From Pseudomonadota bacterium (GTDB lineage: Bacteria; Pseudomonadota; Alphaproteobacteria; Rhizobiales; Aestuariivirgaceae), in NCBI GenBank assembly GCA_020161855.1, contig JAIUNJ010000003.1, forward strand, positions 395,729-459,728: 64,000 nt of DNA. Reading direction: 5' to 3'. The stretch's first letter is position 1; each line of letters starts with the position of its first letter. Made by a program: the position numbers and the translations under genes. The notes below the pieces were generated by a model. The model worked only from the letters and a program-made list of their open reading frames with translations, had not been told where the DNA came from and made no database searches. This document shows positions 52,037-61,531 of the stretch, piece after piece.

Positions 52037-53185
52037 TCAGCGCAGTGCGTGCGCTTGCGCCTGGCGGAACGTCAGGACGATGATCGAAAGTGCCACCGCG
52101 GCCACAAGGGCACAGGCAGCAAAGACAGCGCCGAGCGAATACTGCGCCGCCAGTACACCCAGAATCCATGGCAGGACGATGCGTGGCGCACCGCCAATGG
52201 CAAGCACATAGCTCATCGCAGCGGCCCGGCCCTCGGGCACGAGCCTTCCGGTCAGTGACAGGAGGCAGGGGAAAGTGATCGACAATCCAAAGCCGACGGC
52301 CGCAAATGCCAGCACCGAAATCCAGAAGCCTGGCGAAAGCCCCAGCACGGCAAAGCCCGCGATGGCGCTGAAGAGACAGGGCAATAGAAGGTTGAAGTCC
52401 CCGAAACGGGTGCGCAGCCGGTCACCCAACAGGCGCATGGTGCCACCGCAGATCCCGTAGAAGGCCACGCCAAGGCCGGAGATCGCGGCAAGTTCGGGCG
52501 AGACCGTCACCAGCAATTGTCCCGCCCAGTGAATCGCAGCCACCTCGCAGGCGACATTGAAGCCGACGGCAAGCCCCAGGAATGTCAGAACCCGATGCGG
52601 CAGAACGGTCGTCTTTCGCGTCCCGTCTTCATGGCGGACGGCCCGGTGCGGCACGTGCTTGTAGATCGCACCCCAGGCCAGCATCAGCATGGCGCCCGCA
52701 AAGACCAGGCAGAACCACGGAGCCAGCAGGGCCGAGACGAGGCTTCCGAGAATGGCAAAGGCGGCAACACCCAGCGAAGCGGCTCCATGAAAGCCGCTGA
52801 ACACGGATCGGCCCACGTCCTGTTCCACCACTGAGGCCTCGGCGTTCATGAAGATGTCGAGAATGCCAAGCCCGAAGTTGAACAGCACGAAGGAGGCCAT
52901 GAAGGCCAGAACCGACTGAGCCAGCAGCGCAAAACCAAGAAGCACAAAGAGCACCGGCACGATCATGAGCAGCACGCTGCGATGATCGGCGTGGCGGTTG
53001 ATCCACCCGCCCAGCCCCATGGCGATAATGTTCGCCAGCATGGCAAGCGTACCCGCAACGCCAAATTCAAAGGGCGTGATCGCAGAGGCCTTCACCAGAA
53101 AAGGCAAGGCGCCCACCTGGGCGCCAAGCGTCGTGCCGAATGCCGCAAAGACCAGGAGAATGGTCTGCCGTGTCGAAAGGGTCAC
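52037..53185 (-). CDS. Major facilitator superfamily transporter
   Basis: 382 residues, strongly hydrophobic with about twelve expected membrane segments. The first cytoplasmic loop GGWINRHADHRSVLL fits the MFS consensus between segments 2 and 3. It resembles the small fucose-permease-like MFS proteins. The start is GTG 53185, 4 bp after the SDR stop. Last gene of the sugar-acid operon, so probably the uptake system for its sugar or sugar acid. Confidence 0.8.
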   Translation of the reverse strand: MTLSTRQTILLVFAAFGTTLGAQVGALPFLVKASAITPFEFGVAGTLAMLANIIAMGLGGWINRHADHRSVLLMIVPVLFVLLGFALLAQSVLAFMASFVLFNFGLGILDIFMNAEASVVEQDVGRSVFSGFHGAASLGVAAFAILGSLVSALLAPWFCLVFAGAMLMLAWGAIYKHVPHRAVRHEDGTRKTTVLPHRVLTFLGLAVGFNVACEVAAIHWAGQLLVTVSPELAAISGLGVAFYGICGGTMRLLGDRLRTRFGDFNLLLPCLFSAIAGFAVLGLSPGFWISVLAFAAVGFGLSITFPCLLSLTGRLVPEGRAAAMSYVLAIGGAPRIVLPWILGVLAAQYSLGAVFAACALVAAVALSIIVLTFRQAQAHALR

Positions 53186-53189
53186 CCGA

Positions 53190-53930
53190 TCATCCCCGTC
53201 CGACGAAGGGCATCTTTGTCGCCATCACCGTCATGAAGAGCACATTGGCATCGAGCGGCAGGCTCGCCATGTGGACGACAGCATTGGCCACGTTGCGCAC
53301 ATCCATGGTCGGCTCCGGCCGCAGCTCGCCATCGGCCTGCGGCATGCCGGTCGACATCTTCGAGGTCATGTCCGTCCCCGCATTGCCGATGTCGATCTGC
53401 CCGCAGGCAATGTTGTACTTGCGGCCATCGAGCGAGGTGGATTTGGTCAGGCCGGTGATGGCATGCTTTGTCGAGGTATAGGGTGCAGAATTGGGCCGCG
53501 GCGCATAGGCCGAGATCGACCCGTTGTTGATGATGCGCCCGCCCATCGGTGATTGCGCCTTCATGATCTTGAAGGCTTCCTGCGTGCAAAGGAATGGCCC
53601 GGTGATGTTTGTATTCACAACGGCTGTCCACTGCTCGAAGGTCAGGTCCTCGAGCAGGATTGTCCCCGGAGCACCCGTCCCTGCATTGTTGAACACCACG
53701 TCGAGCCGTCCGAAGGTCTCGACAATCTTGGCGAAAAGCGCCTTCACGCTTGCCGGATCGGCAATATCCGCCGCAACAGCAAGAGCCTTGCCCTTGATTT
53801 GCGCTTTCGTCTCTTCAAGCTTGTCGAGGCGGCGCCCCGTCAACACCACGGCATAGCCTGCTTCTCCAAGCGCTATGGCCGTGGCCCGGCCGATGCCGGA
53901 GCCTGCGCCTGTCACCAATGCTACTTTCAT
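53190..53930 (-). CDS. Short-chain dehydrogenase/reductase
   Basis: 246 residues. The NAD(P) motif TGAGSGIG is at 7-14, NNAG at 81-84, and the catalytic Ser138, Tyr151 and Lys155 are in place ([11 protein letters not shown]). ATG 53930 is the natural start; the frame runs on to 53999 without similarity. In an operon with a lactonase, an AraD1-type protein and a deoxy-galactonokinase it is probably the sugar dehydrogenase making the lactone. That is inference. Confidence 0.85.
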   Translation of the reverse strand: MKVALVTGAGSGIGRATAIALGEAGYAVVLTGRRLDKLEETKAQIKGKALAVAADIADPASVKALFAKIVETFGRLDVVFNNAGTGAPGTILLEDLTFEQWTAVVNTNITGPFLCTQEAFKIMKAQSPMGGRIINNGSISAYAPRPNSAPYTSTKHAITGLTKSTSLDGRKYNIACGQIDIGNAGTDMTSKMSTGMPQADGELRPEPTMDVRNVANAVVHMASLPLDANVLFMTVMATKMPFVGRG

Positions 53931-54022
53931 GTTGTCCTGCCCATAATCTGTGACGTGTTTTCGGTGCCCTGCCGCCGTGGCGGCACGCCCTTCTTTCATG
54001 TTCCGGGATCGAATGCCACCCG

Positions 54023-54916
54023 TCAGACGATGCCAGCCGCCGCGCCGATCGCATGCAGGCCATGCACAATGGCAAGGGAATCGCCAAAGCGGGCTTCGAC
54101 CCCTGCAATGGCAAGTGCCGAGACATAGGCGCCACCTATTCCGCGCGAGGCCAGCACGACGTAACCGGCCTTGGGATCGCGCGTCATCAGGGCATGGGCC
54201 ACCTCCGCCCCGACGATGAGGCCCGACATGTATGACGCGATCTTGTCTCCCGGGAGTTCATTATAGAGGCCGAGGCTCCGTGCGGAGAACAACACATGTG
54301 ACAGGCCTGCAGGATCGGCGAGCGATTTCTCCACGCCGTGCCGGAAGGCTCCTTCGTCCGGTGCATCACCGGTGATGAGCCGGCCGAGCAGGCTGTGCGC
54401 CTTCATCACCGCAAAGAGCTCACCCGTCACATAGGTTGAGAAGCGCGTGATGCGCCCCTCCTCCACATCGATCCACTTGGAATGCGTGCCCGGGGTGATG
54501 AAATGCCTCGCACCCGTTGCAAGCGCACCGAAAACCTGCGTCTCCTCGCTGCGCATGACGTCATGCCCGAGTGACGGGCTGAGAAAGTGCAATCCGGTCG
54601 AGAAGTGAACGACGCGTCCTGACTTCATCTCATGACGGTGCAGGGCTCGAGCCATGTCGGCGGCCCCTGCCGGGCAATCGAGATAGGGCAGTTCGATCCA
54701 CCCCTGGCGGCTGGTGATCATGCCCGCTGCCAGGATCGGCAGTGACTTGTCCCAGGCCCCGATGTGCCGCTCGAGCGCGCTGTCGAAATCGCCGTCCTTG
54801 ACCGAAAGGATACCCTCGGAGGCCGCGATGTCTTCGACGGCCTTGCCGCTTGCATCGATACGGTAGGCGCGGAACGAGGTCGTTCCCCAGTCGACAGCGA
54901 TGAATGGCCGTGACAT
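54023..54916 (-). CDS. dgoK: 2-dehydro-3-deoxygalactonokinase
   Basis: 297 residues with the family start [35 protein letters not shown] near 60-78, [17 protein letters not shown] near 140 and a C-terminal [11 protein letters not shown]. It phosphorylates 2-keto-3-deoxygalactonate in galactonate breakdown. The ATG overlaps the stop of the AraD1-like gene by one base. The aldolase DgoA, needed next in that route, is not in the window. Confidence 0.88.
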   Translation of the reverse strand: MSRPFIAVDWGTTSFRAYRIDASGKAVEDIAASEGILSVKDGDFDSALERHIGAWDKSLPILAAGMITSRQGWIELPYLDCPAGAADMARALHRHEMKSGRVVHFSTGLHFLSPSLGHDVMRSEETQVFGALATGARHFITPGTHSKWIDVEEGRITRFSTYVTGELFAVMKAHSLLGRLITGDAPDEGAFRHGVEKSLADPAGLSHVLFSARSLGLYNELPGDKIASYMSGLIVGAEVAHALMTRDPKAGYVVLASRGIGGAYVSALAIAGVEARFGDSLAIVHGLHAIGAAAGIV

Positions 54917-55911
54917 CAGAGCGCCTTCACGGCTCCGGGCTTGTGGTCGGGCTTCATCACCTTCAGCGGATTGCGCAACGGCGCACCGAAAGCCGGGGCC
55001 TCGATCTCGAAGATGTCGCCGTCTTCCGTGGCAATCCCGTCGGCAATCGAAAGCGTGGCCGTGCCGAAATAATGGACATGCACGTCACCCGGCTTGCGGA
55101 AGGGCTCATACTTGAAGTGATGATATTCAAGATTGGCCAGCGTGTGGGACATGTTGCCCTCACCGGTCAGGAAGGGCTTCTCCCAGATCACCTTGCCCTT
55201 GCGGATGATGCGGCTCTTGCCTTCGACGTGGTTTGGCAGAGCCCCCGTGATCATTTCGGGCCCGATGGAACTGTGCCTCAGCTTCGAACGGGCCAGGAAG
55301 AGATAGTTCTGCCGCTCCGTCACATGGTCGGAATATTCATTGCCGAGGGCGAAGCCCACACGCACAGGACGGCCCTTGCCGTCGATGAGATATAGGCCCG
55401 CCACTTCCGGCTCCTCGCCGCCATCGAGCGCGAAGGACGGCTTGGGCAGGGGCGCGCCCGGAGCCACCAGCCAGCGGCCGTCGCCTTTGTAGAACCATTC
55501 CGGCTGCACGCCGGCGGCACCCTTGGCAGGCTTGCCGCCTTCAAGGCCCATCTTGAACATCTTGAGTGAATCCGTGAGGCTCTCTTCGCCTGCATCGAGC
55601 TTTTTGTGCATGGAGTCGCGGGCCGAGGCCGAGCCCAGATGGGTCAGGCCTGTACCGGTGACGATGCAATGTGCCGGATCGGGATGATCGAGCGGAACGA
55701 GGGCCCGCTTGTCCTTGAGCACGGCGGCAAGGCTCTCGCCCTTGCTTCCGGCCAGGGCACCGGCAAGCGATGCCAGAGATTTGCCGTCCTTGAGCGCCTT
55801 CTGCGCCAACGCATAGGTGGTGGCGACGGATTTCAGACGGAAGATCTGCCCGTCTTTCACCACGCCGACACGGCGGGCCGACTTTTCATCAAGATACTGG
55901 ATGAGGTTCAT
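54916..55911 (-). CDS. AraD1/GguC-family protein (fumarylacetoacetate hydrolase fold)
   Basis: 331 residues from ATG 55911 (MNLIQYLDEKSARRVG). Characteristic blocks: DPAHCIVTGTGLTHLGSASA, KMFKMGLEGG, GVQPEWFYKGDG, GGEEPEVAGLYLI (probable Mg ligands), TERQNYLFLARSKL and GDVHVHYFGTATLS. The family is linked to sugar uptake loci in rhizobia and Agrobacterium (GguC) and to dehydration of 2-keto-3-deoxy sugar acids. It lies between the SMP-30 lactonase and dgoK, which supports a role in sugar-acid catabolism. Confidence 0.88.
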   Translation of the reverse strand: MNLIQYLDEKSARRVGVVKDGQIFRLKSVATTYALAQKALKDGKSLASLAGALAGSKGESLAAVLKDKRALVPLDHPDPAHCIVTGTGLTHLGSASARDSMHKKLDAGEESLTDSLKMFKMGLEGGKPAKGAAGVQPEWFYKGDGRWLVAPGAPLPKPSFALDGGEEPEVAGLYLIDGKGRPVRVGFALGNEYSDHVTERQNYLFLARSKLRHSSIGPEMITGALPNHVEGKSRIIRKGKVIWEKPFLTGEGNMSHTLANLEYHHFKYEPFRKPGDVHVHYFGTATLSIADGIATEDGDIFEIEAPAFGAPLRNPLKVMKPDHKPGAVKAL

Positions 55912-55925
55912 GGAGTCTGGTCCTT

Positions 55926-56828
55926 TCAATGGCCGAAAGCATGTTTGGGCAATCCGGAGATGCCCGGGTCGAAGCAGAACAACCCGCCCTGCAATGGATG
56001 GCGGGCGTGGGAGTCCGAAGGGAGAAGCGCGCGCGACGAGGTGACATACATTACATCCATGCGCGGGCCTCCGAAGCAGACGCAGGTGGGCCGTTCCGCA
56101 GGCATCGGCACCACGCGGTCGATGCGGCCCTCGGGATCAATCCGCAGCACGCAAGCCCCCTGCCAGCGCGCACTCCACACGCAACCTTCCACATCAACGG
56201 TGGCCCCGTCGGGATAGCCGTGGTCCTTGCTGTCATTGAAGACGCGCCGGTTGCTGATCACGCCATCATCAACATCGAAGTCATAGGCGAAGATCACCTG
56301 GTTCCTGGAGTCAGCGAAATAGAAAGTCTTTCCGTCCGGCGACCAGCACGGCCCGTTGGATACGCCAACGCCCGTTTCCATCGCCTGTGATGAACCGTCT
56401 TCGTCCACACGATAAAGCACGCCCGAGTTTCGCGTGATCGGCAGGTCTTCCATGGCCGGGCCGATGTTCTGCTGCATCGTGCCGATCCACAGCCTGCCTC
56501 TGGCATCGCAGGTGCCATCATTGAAGCGATTGCCGGGCCTGTCCTTCTCGGGAAAACAGAAGGGCGTGATTGCGCCCGTCGCAGGATCGAAGAAATAGAC
56601 GCCATCCTCGCCGCCGAGAACAAGGCCGCCCCGCCGCAAGGCCGCCGTCGTCACCAGCAGCGAAGATTGCCACGTGCGATGCGCGCCGCTGGACGGCTTC
56701 AACCGGTGAATGCGCGAGGGCCGTGCGATATCGATCCACCAGACAGACTGGCTCTCCGCATCCCAGAGGCATCCTTCCCCCAGGCTGTCGCGGCAATCGG
56801 CCAGGCACGTCACAGGCGTATTCATCAT
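55926..56828 (-). CDS. SMP-30/gluconolactonase family lactonase
   Basis: About 300 residues from ATG 56828 (alternatives 56825 and 56852; the frame is open to 56921). It is a six-bladed propeller with the metal ligands of SMP-30: Glu in DSLGEGCLWD, Asn in GVSNGPCWSPDG and Asp in GYPDGATVDVEG. It hydrolyses sugar lactones to acids. First gene of the minus-strand sugar-acid operon; a perfect 14-bp palindrome lies about 140 bp upstream. Confidence 0.88.
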   Translation of the reverse strand: MMNTPVTCLADCRDSLGEGCLWDAESQSVWWIDIARPSRIHRLKPSSGAHRTWQSSLLVTTAALRRGGLVLGGEDGVYFFDPATGAITPFCFPEKDRPGNRFNDGTCDARGRLWIGTMQQNIGPAMEDLPITRNSGVLYRVDEDGSSQAMETGVGVSNGPCWSPDGKTFYFADSRNQVIFAYDFDVDDGVISNRRVFNDSKDHGYPDGATVDVEGCVWSARWQGACVLRIDPEGRIDRVVPMPAERPTCVCFGGPRMDVMYVTSSRALLPSDSHARHPLQGGLFCFDPGISGLPKHAFGH

Positions 56829-56967
56829 ACAAATGCGAATAGCCCGGCCCATGTCCAAGTCCAAGGGGGAGCCTGTGCAAAGATGACGATTCTTTAATCT
56901 GGCGCCGCCTTGAAAATCCACATTCGCCTCACATCTCCTTGAGGACGGTGCCGGGCCCCTCTGGCAT

Positions 56968-56998
56968 CGGTATCATTGTGCTTTGCACAATGATACCG
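56968..56998. promoter_or_regulatory. Perfect 14-bp inverted repeat, probable operator
   Basis: CGGTATCATTGTGC (56968-56981), TTT, then GCACAATGATACCG (56985-56998). It lies in the divergent region between the lactonase operon and terC, 46 bp before the terC ATG. No T-tract follows on either strand, which favours a protein binding site over a terminator. The TTGTGC-TTT-GCACAA core could suit a GntR- or LacI-type regulator; none is encoded nearby. Confidence 0.55.
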
Positions 56999-57044
56999 GT
57001 GCGATGTCGGAACCTTCGACAAGCAATAAGCATCAAGGCCCCGC

Positions 57045-58034
57045 ATGGAACTTCTCAGCGCTCTTCTCTTTGGCAGCTTTCTTGGCACGCCCGGATATTT
57101 CTGGCTGATCTTCATCGGCCTTGTCGCGACACTGCTCGCCTTTGACCTCGGTGTTCTGCATCGTGGCAATCACGAGATTTCAGCCCGCGAGAGCTTCATG
57201 CTCTATGGTGGCTATGTGGCCGTTGCCGCCGCCTTCGGCGCCTGGGTCTGGTGGTCGCGCGGCGCCCAGGCCGGCCTTGAATTCTATACGGGCTATATCA
57301 TCGAGCAGTCGCTCGCGATGGACAACATCTTCGTCATCGCAACGATTTTTGCGTATTTCTCCATCCCACGCATCTACCAGCATCGCGTGCTTTTCTGGGG
57401 CATTCTCGGCGCCATCATCATGCGCGCCCTGATGATCGGCCTCGGCGCGGCTCTGGTCATCCAGTTCAACTGGATTCTCTATCTCTTCGGTGCCTTCCTT
57501 GTGTTCACCGGCTACAAGATGTTCAGCGCCGGCGAGGGCCACGCCGACCTCGACAACAACATGGTTCTGCAATGGCTGCGCCGGCATTTTCCGATCACAC
57601 GCGAAATGCATGGCGAGCGCTTCACCGTGCAGCAGCCCCACCCCAAGACCGGCAAGATGGTCACCTGGCTGACGCCGCTTGCCGTGGCGCTCATCCTCGT
57701 TGAAGTGGTGGACCTGATCTTTGCCGTGGATTCCGTGCCGGCGATCTTCGCCGTCACGCTTGATCCCTTCATCGTCTACACCTCGAACATCTTTGCCATT
57801 CTTGGCCTGCGTTCGCTTTATTTCGCGCTCGCCGCCGCCATGCACCGCTTCAAGTATCTCAAGGTTTCGCTGGCCGTGATCCTGATCCTCGTCGGCATCA
57901 AGATCTTCCTCGTGCCGATGGGTGTGAAGATTGACACGCTGCTGTCACTGGTCGTCACGATCGTCATTCTGGCTTCCGGCATCCTCTATTCGCTGTGGAA
58001 GACGCGCAATGAACCGGCAGAAAGCCAGGCCTGA
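57045..58034 (+). CDS. TerC family integral membrane protein
   Basis: 329 residues with about nine hydrophobic segments. Family motifs EQSLAMDNIFVIATIF (near 86) and EVVDLIFAVDSVPAIFA (near 222) carry the conserved acidic residues in membrane segments. TerC/Alx proteins are linked to manganese export and metal or tellurite stress. ATG 57045. I saw no yybP-ykoY riboswitch pattern in the short leader. Confidence 0.9.
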   Translation: MELLSALLFGSFLGTPGYFWLIFIGLVATLLAFDLGVLHRGNHEISARESFMLYGGYVAVAAAFGAWVWWSRGAQAGLEFYTGYIIEQSLAMDNIFVIATIFAYFSIPRIYQHRVLFWGILGAIIMRALMIGLGAALVIQFNWILYLFGAFLVFTGYKMFSAGEGHADLDNNMVLQWLRRHFPITREMHGERFTVQQPHPKTGKMVTWLTPLAVALILVEVVDLIFAVDSVPAIFAVTLDPFIVYTSNIFAILGLRSLYFALAAAMHRFKYLKVSLAVILILVGIKIFLVPMGVKIDTLLSLVVTIVILASGILYSLWKTRNEPAESQA

Positions 58035-58096
58035 AGGCGCAGGCCTTGCCTTTGCAGGGACCAGCGCTAAAAGTCGGGGCTGAAAGCGGGGAAGTA

Positions 58097-58642
58097 ATGA
58101 AGCCAGCAGTGCCGAAAGCCAGCAAGATGGCGGAACGGGCCATTGAACGTATCATCATGGGATCGCGCTGGATCCTGGTGGTCTTCTACCTCGGACTCAC
58201 CGTTGCATTGGCGCTCTACGGCATCTCCTTCCTCTACAAGCTCTGGGATCTGCTCCTCAAGGTGAACGAGATCGGCGAGACGGATGCCATTCTCAAGATT
58301 CTGAGCCTCATCGATGCCAGCCTTGTTGCCAGTCTGGTCGTGATGGTCATCATCTCGGGCTACGAGAATTTCGTCAGCCGCTTCGACGAGGCTGACGCCC
58401 AGAACGCCGAGCTGTCCTGGCTCGGCAAGCTCGATGCCTCATCCCTCAAGATCAAGGTGGCCTCGACCATCGTCGCGATTTCTTCGATCCACCTGCTGCA
58501 GGTCTTCCTGAACTCGAACCAGTACGACAACATCAAGATCATGTGGCTCACCGTCGTCCACATGGCCTTCGTCGTGTCGGCCCTGCTGCTTGCCTATATC
58601 GACAAGATCATGGCCGGCACGAAGAAGAACAAGGATATCTAG
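58097..58642 (+). CDS. UPF0114 (YqhA) family membrane protein
   Basis: 181 residues with three to four membrane segments. The pattern AERAIERIIMGSRWILVVFY, LIDASLVASLVVMVIISGYE and SWLGKLDASSLKIKVASTIV is characteristic. ATG 58097 follows GGGGAAG; the frame is open to 58046 but without a site. Function unknown. It converges with the glutamine-synthetase-like gene, 10 bp between stops. Confidence 0.88.
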   Translation: MKPAVPKASKMAERAIERIIMGSRWILVVFYLGLTVALALYGISFLYKLWDLLLKVNEIGETDAILKILSLIDASLVASLVVMVIISGYENFVSRFDEADAQNAELSWLGKLDASSLKIKVASTIVAISSIHLLQVFLNSNQYDNIKIMWLTVVHMAFVVSALLLAYIDKIMAGTKKNKDI

Positions 58643-58652
58643 GCGGGGCGGC

Positions 58653-60035
58653 CTACACCGCCCGCAGATACCACTCGAAGTCGCGGGCCGTCGGCTCGGC
58701 GTAGAAGCGGTCGGCCTCCACTTCCTTCAGCGTGCAGTAGGTATCGACGAACTGCTTGCCGAAATATTCCTTGAGGATCGAAGCGCGCCAGAAGGCGTCG
58801 ATCGCGTCGAACCAGTTGCCGGGAATATACTTGGCCCGCCGCTCGTAGCCGTTGCCGGTCACAGGCGTGCCGGGATCTTCCTTCTCGCTGATGCCATAGT
58901 GCATGCCGGCCATGATCGCCGCCATCACCAGGTAGGGATTGGCGTCGGCACCCGATGGCCGGTGCTCGATATGGCAGGTGTGGGCCGCACCCGCCGGAAT
59001 GCGCAGGCTCACCGTGCGGTTGTTGATGCCCCAGTTCGCGGCCACCGGTGCATAGGAGTTGCGGCGGAAGCGGCGGTATGAATTGGCATTGGGCGCAAAG
59101 ATCAGCATGGATTCCGCCATGGCTGCCTTGAGGCCGCCGATGGCATTGAGGAGAAGCGGGTTCTCCGTGGGGTCGGCCGCCGCAAAGAGGTTCTTTCCTT
59201 CGCCATCGGCAAGGCTCACATGCACATGCATGCCCGAGCCCGTCCACTGCGAATAGGGCTTGGCCATGAAGGTGGCACAAAGGCCATGCTTCTCGGCCGC
59301 CGCCTTGATCACGCGCTTGAGCATAATGGCCTCGTCACAGGCCTTGAGCACATCGGACCGGTGGCGGAGGACGATCTCCATCTGGCCGGGCGCATATTCC
59401 GAGATCAGCGTCTTGGCCGGCAGGCCCTGCACATCGCAGAAGGCATAGAGGTCCTTGAAGAACGGGCCGAAATCATCCGTGTCTTGAAGATAATACGCCT
59501 GATAGTGCTGCGGCCGCGCCTCGTTGATGAGGGATTGCGGCGCCAGCGGCTTTCCGGCTAGCGCCGACTTGCGGTCCATGAGGAAGAATTCGAGTTCAAC
59601 AGCGCCAACAGGCGTCATGTTGAGATCCTTGGCAAACCGCTTCACCAGCATGTCGAGGGCATTGCGCGGATCGGCGTAATGCGGCTCGCCGTTCAGGTCA
59701 TGGACATGGGCAATATACTGCGCCGAAGGCACTTCGAGCCAGGGAATGCGCTTCAGCGTGCCGCTCACCGGCCAGAGCAGCACGTCACGGTCGCCTTCAT
59801 CAAAAACCAGCCCTGTTTCCGGCACATCCTGCCCGGTCACATCGAGCACAAGTGCCGAGATCGGAAGAAAGCGGCCGTCGTTCCAGGCCGGAACCACTTC
59901 ATCGCGCCGCAGCACCTTGCCGCGCTGCACGCCGCAGAGGTCGGTCCAGACCACATGGATGCTCTCGATGTCCGGATTGGCATCGAGAAAGGTCTGGGCT
60001 TCGGTCCCCATGCGCGGGGTCACATACTTTGTCAT
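58653..60035 (-). CDS. Glutamine synthetase family protein (PuuA/gamma-glutamylamide synthetase type)
   Basis: 460 residues. The N-terminal beta-grasp has DIESIHVVWTDLCGVQRGK. Metal and substrate sites: ELEFFLMD (near 145), SEYAPGQMEIVL (near 212), GSGMHVHVSL (near 267) and NRTVSLRIPAG followed by IEHRPSGADANPYL. It lacks the Tyr adenylylation loop of GlnA-I and resembles gamma-glutamylputrescine synthetase-type ligases. Genes upstream on the same strand (class III aminotransferase) and nearby (GMC oxidoreductase, D-amino-acid transaminase) suggest amine or amino-acid catabolism. Confidence 0.88.
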   Translation of the reverse strand: MTKYVTPRMGTEAQTFLDANPDIESIHVVWTDLCGVQRGKVLRRDEVVPAWNDGRFLPISALVLDVTGQDVPETGLVFDEGDRDVLLWPVSGTLKRIPWLEVPSAQYIAHVHDLNGEPHYADPRNALDMLVKRFAKDLNMTPVGAVELEFFLMDRKSALAGKPLAPQSLINEARPQHYQAYYLQDTDDFGPFFKDLYAFCDVQGLPAKTLISEYAPGQMEIVLRHRSDVLKACDEAIMLKRVIKAAAEKHGLCATFMAKPYSQWTGSGMHVHVSLADGEGKNLFAAADPTENPLLLNAIGGLKAAMAESMLIFAPNANSYRRFRRNSYAPVAANWGINNRTVSLRIPAGAAHTCHIEHRPSGADANPYLVMAAIMAGMHYGISEKEDPGTPVTGNGYERRAKYIPGNWFDAIDAFWRASILKEYFGKQFVDTYCTLKEVEADRFYAEPTARDFEWYLRAV

Positions 60036-60046
60036 TCTTGTCTCCC

Positions 60047-60066
60047 GCTTCCCCGCGTGGGGAAGC
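60047..60066 (-). promoter_or_regulatory. Perfect 8-bp hairpin in the aminotransferase/glutamine-synthetase-like gap
   Basis: GCTTCCCC (60047-60054) and GGGGAAGC (60059-60066) with a GCGT loop fill the 34-bp gap between the two genes, directly before the GGGAG ribosome-binding site of the downstream gene. It may set the relative expression of the two genes. No T-tract. Confidence 0.4.
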
Positions 60067-60069
60067 CTG

Positions 60070-61425
60070 TCATGCTGTCAGTTCGGCGATGCAGCGGTCA
60101 AGTCCGCTGATCAGTGTGTCGACCTGGGCATCTGTTGTTGCCGGGCAGATCAGCATCATGTTGTGGAACGGGGTGATCACCACGCCGCGATTGAGAAGAT
60201 AGTGATGAATGGCTTCATCAATCGGCTGATGGATCAGTTGCGATGCCTCGAAGCCGTTTTTCGGCGGCCTGGGGCAGCACATGAACTCCACGCGGGCGCC
60301 CACGCGGGTCACATGCCATGGCACGCCATATTTGATGATGACATCCGCGATCCCCCGCTCGAGCCGCTTGGCCCGGGTAATCAGGGGTGCGAAAGCCTCC
60401 TCTGTGAAGAAAGTGGTGAGAACAGCCTTGATCAGGGCAAGCTGTATCTTGGATCCCGAAAGCGTCGTGCCGATGCCGGAGCGGCCCTCGCCGCGGTTGC
60501 GGAGATAGGCCTGGATGCGCGTTGCCGCTGCCTCGGAGAAGCCATAGGCCGCTGCCGGTATGCCGCCCGCGATGGGTTTTCCGAAGACCAACGCATCCGG
60601 CTTCAGGCCCATTGCCCCGGCATAGCCACGAGGCCCGGAAGAAAGCGTGTGCGTTTCATCGAGGATCAGCAGCGTGCCATGCTTTTCCGTCAGCATACGG
60701 AGTTTTTCGAGGAAGCCTGCTTCCGGCAATACCATGCCGACATTGGTCATCACCGGCTCGGCCAGGACACAGGCCACATCGCCAGGCGCCAGCGCCTGCT
60801 CAAGGGCCGCGACGTCGTTGAACTCGACCACGCGTGTAAAGGCCGTCAGGTCTCGCGGCTCGCCGACGAGCCCCCCGACCATCTTCACTGCGCCATGATC
60901 GGCGGTGACGAAGGTGTCGTCGACGCAGCCGTGATAGCAGTGATTGAATACGAGAATGGTCTTGCGGCCCGTGATCGCCCGTGCCCAGCGCAGCACGGCG
61001 CGATTGGCATCCGATGCCGTTGCGGTGATCTGCCAGAACGGCAGGCCGAAGCGGTCCTCCAGCAGTTCGCCCACTTCAGCTGCATCGACGGAGGGCAGCA
61101 TGGCTGTGAAGCCGTTGGCGCCTTCTTCCTCCAGGGCCTTCACGACGGCAGGCGGCGAATGCCCGAACATGGCACCCGTGTCACCGAGGCAGAAATCCGC
61201 ATAGCTGTGGCCATCGGCATCGATCAGAGTGGCGCCCTGCGCCTTGCTCACGAAAAGAGGAAAGGGCGTGCCCCAATCGACCATCCAATGCATGGGCACG
61301 CCGCGCAGCCAGTTGCGTGCTGCCTTTTCGGCGAGCGCCTTTGATGCGGGATGACGCTGGGAAAACAGGTCTTTTTCTCGGCGGAGCAGGGCTTCGACAG
61401 CCTTGCCCGGGATCGATGAAGTCAA
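60070..61425 (-). CDS. Class III PLP-dependent aminotransferase
   Basis: 451 residues of the class III family, nearest in style to glutamate-1-semialdehyde aminomutase-like members (DFCLGDTGAMFGHSPP). PLP sites: Asp256 in LILDETHT and Lys283 in VFGKPIAGG. ATASDANRAVLRWARAITG binds phosphate. The start appears to be TTG 61425, as no in-frame ATG precedes the conserved N-terminus. It heads the two-gene unit with the glutamine-synthetase-like gene and diverges from the D-amino-acid transaminase gene with 106 bp between. Confidence 0.87.
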   Translation of the reverse strand: MTSSIPGKAVEALLRREKDLFSQRHPASKALAEKAARNWLRGVPMHWMVDWGTPFPLFVSKAQGATLIDADGHSYADFCLGDTGAMFGHSPPAVVKALEEEGANGFTAMLPSVDAAEVGELLEDRFGLPFWQITATASDANRAVLRWARAITGRKTILVFNHCYHGCVDDTFVTADHGAVKMVGGLVGEPRDLTAFTRVVEFNDVAALEQALAPGDVACVLAEPVMTNVGMVLPEAGFLEKLRMLTEKHGTLLILDETHTLSSGPRGYAGAMGLKPDALVFGKPIAGGIPAAAYGFSEAAATRIQAYLRNRGEGRSGIGTTLSGSKIQLALIKAVLTTFFTEEAFAPLITRAKRLERGIADVIIKYGVPWHVTRVGARVEFMCCPRPPKNGFEASQLIHQPIDEAIHHYLLNRGVVITPFHNMMLICPATTDAQVDTLISGLDRCIAELTA

Positions 61426-61531
61426 GATATACCTGAACGCTGTTGACGTTGACCCTTGCCTTAGCGGGGTTTAAGGGGGCCGAACAACCCCTTCATATTG
61501 CAGCGCACAAGATTCGCATCGCAGAGAACTC

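Noticed and set aside
57001-57044. Manganese (yybP-ykoY) riboswitch before terC
   Set aside because: The leader after the palindrome is only about 45 nt and lacks the conserved paired-loop sequences of that riboswitch.
59746-61344. 532-residue plus-strand open frame
   Set aside because: It lies antisense to the glutamine-synthetase-like and class III aminotransferase genes, both with intact motifs, and its translation has no recognisable domain.
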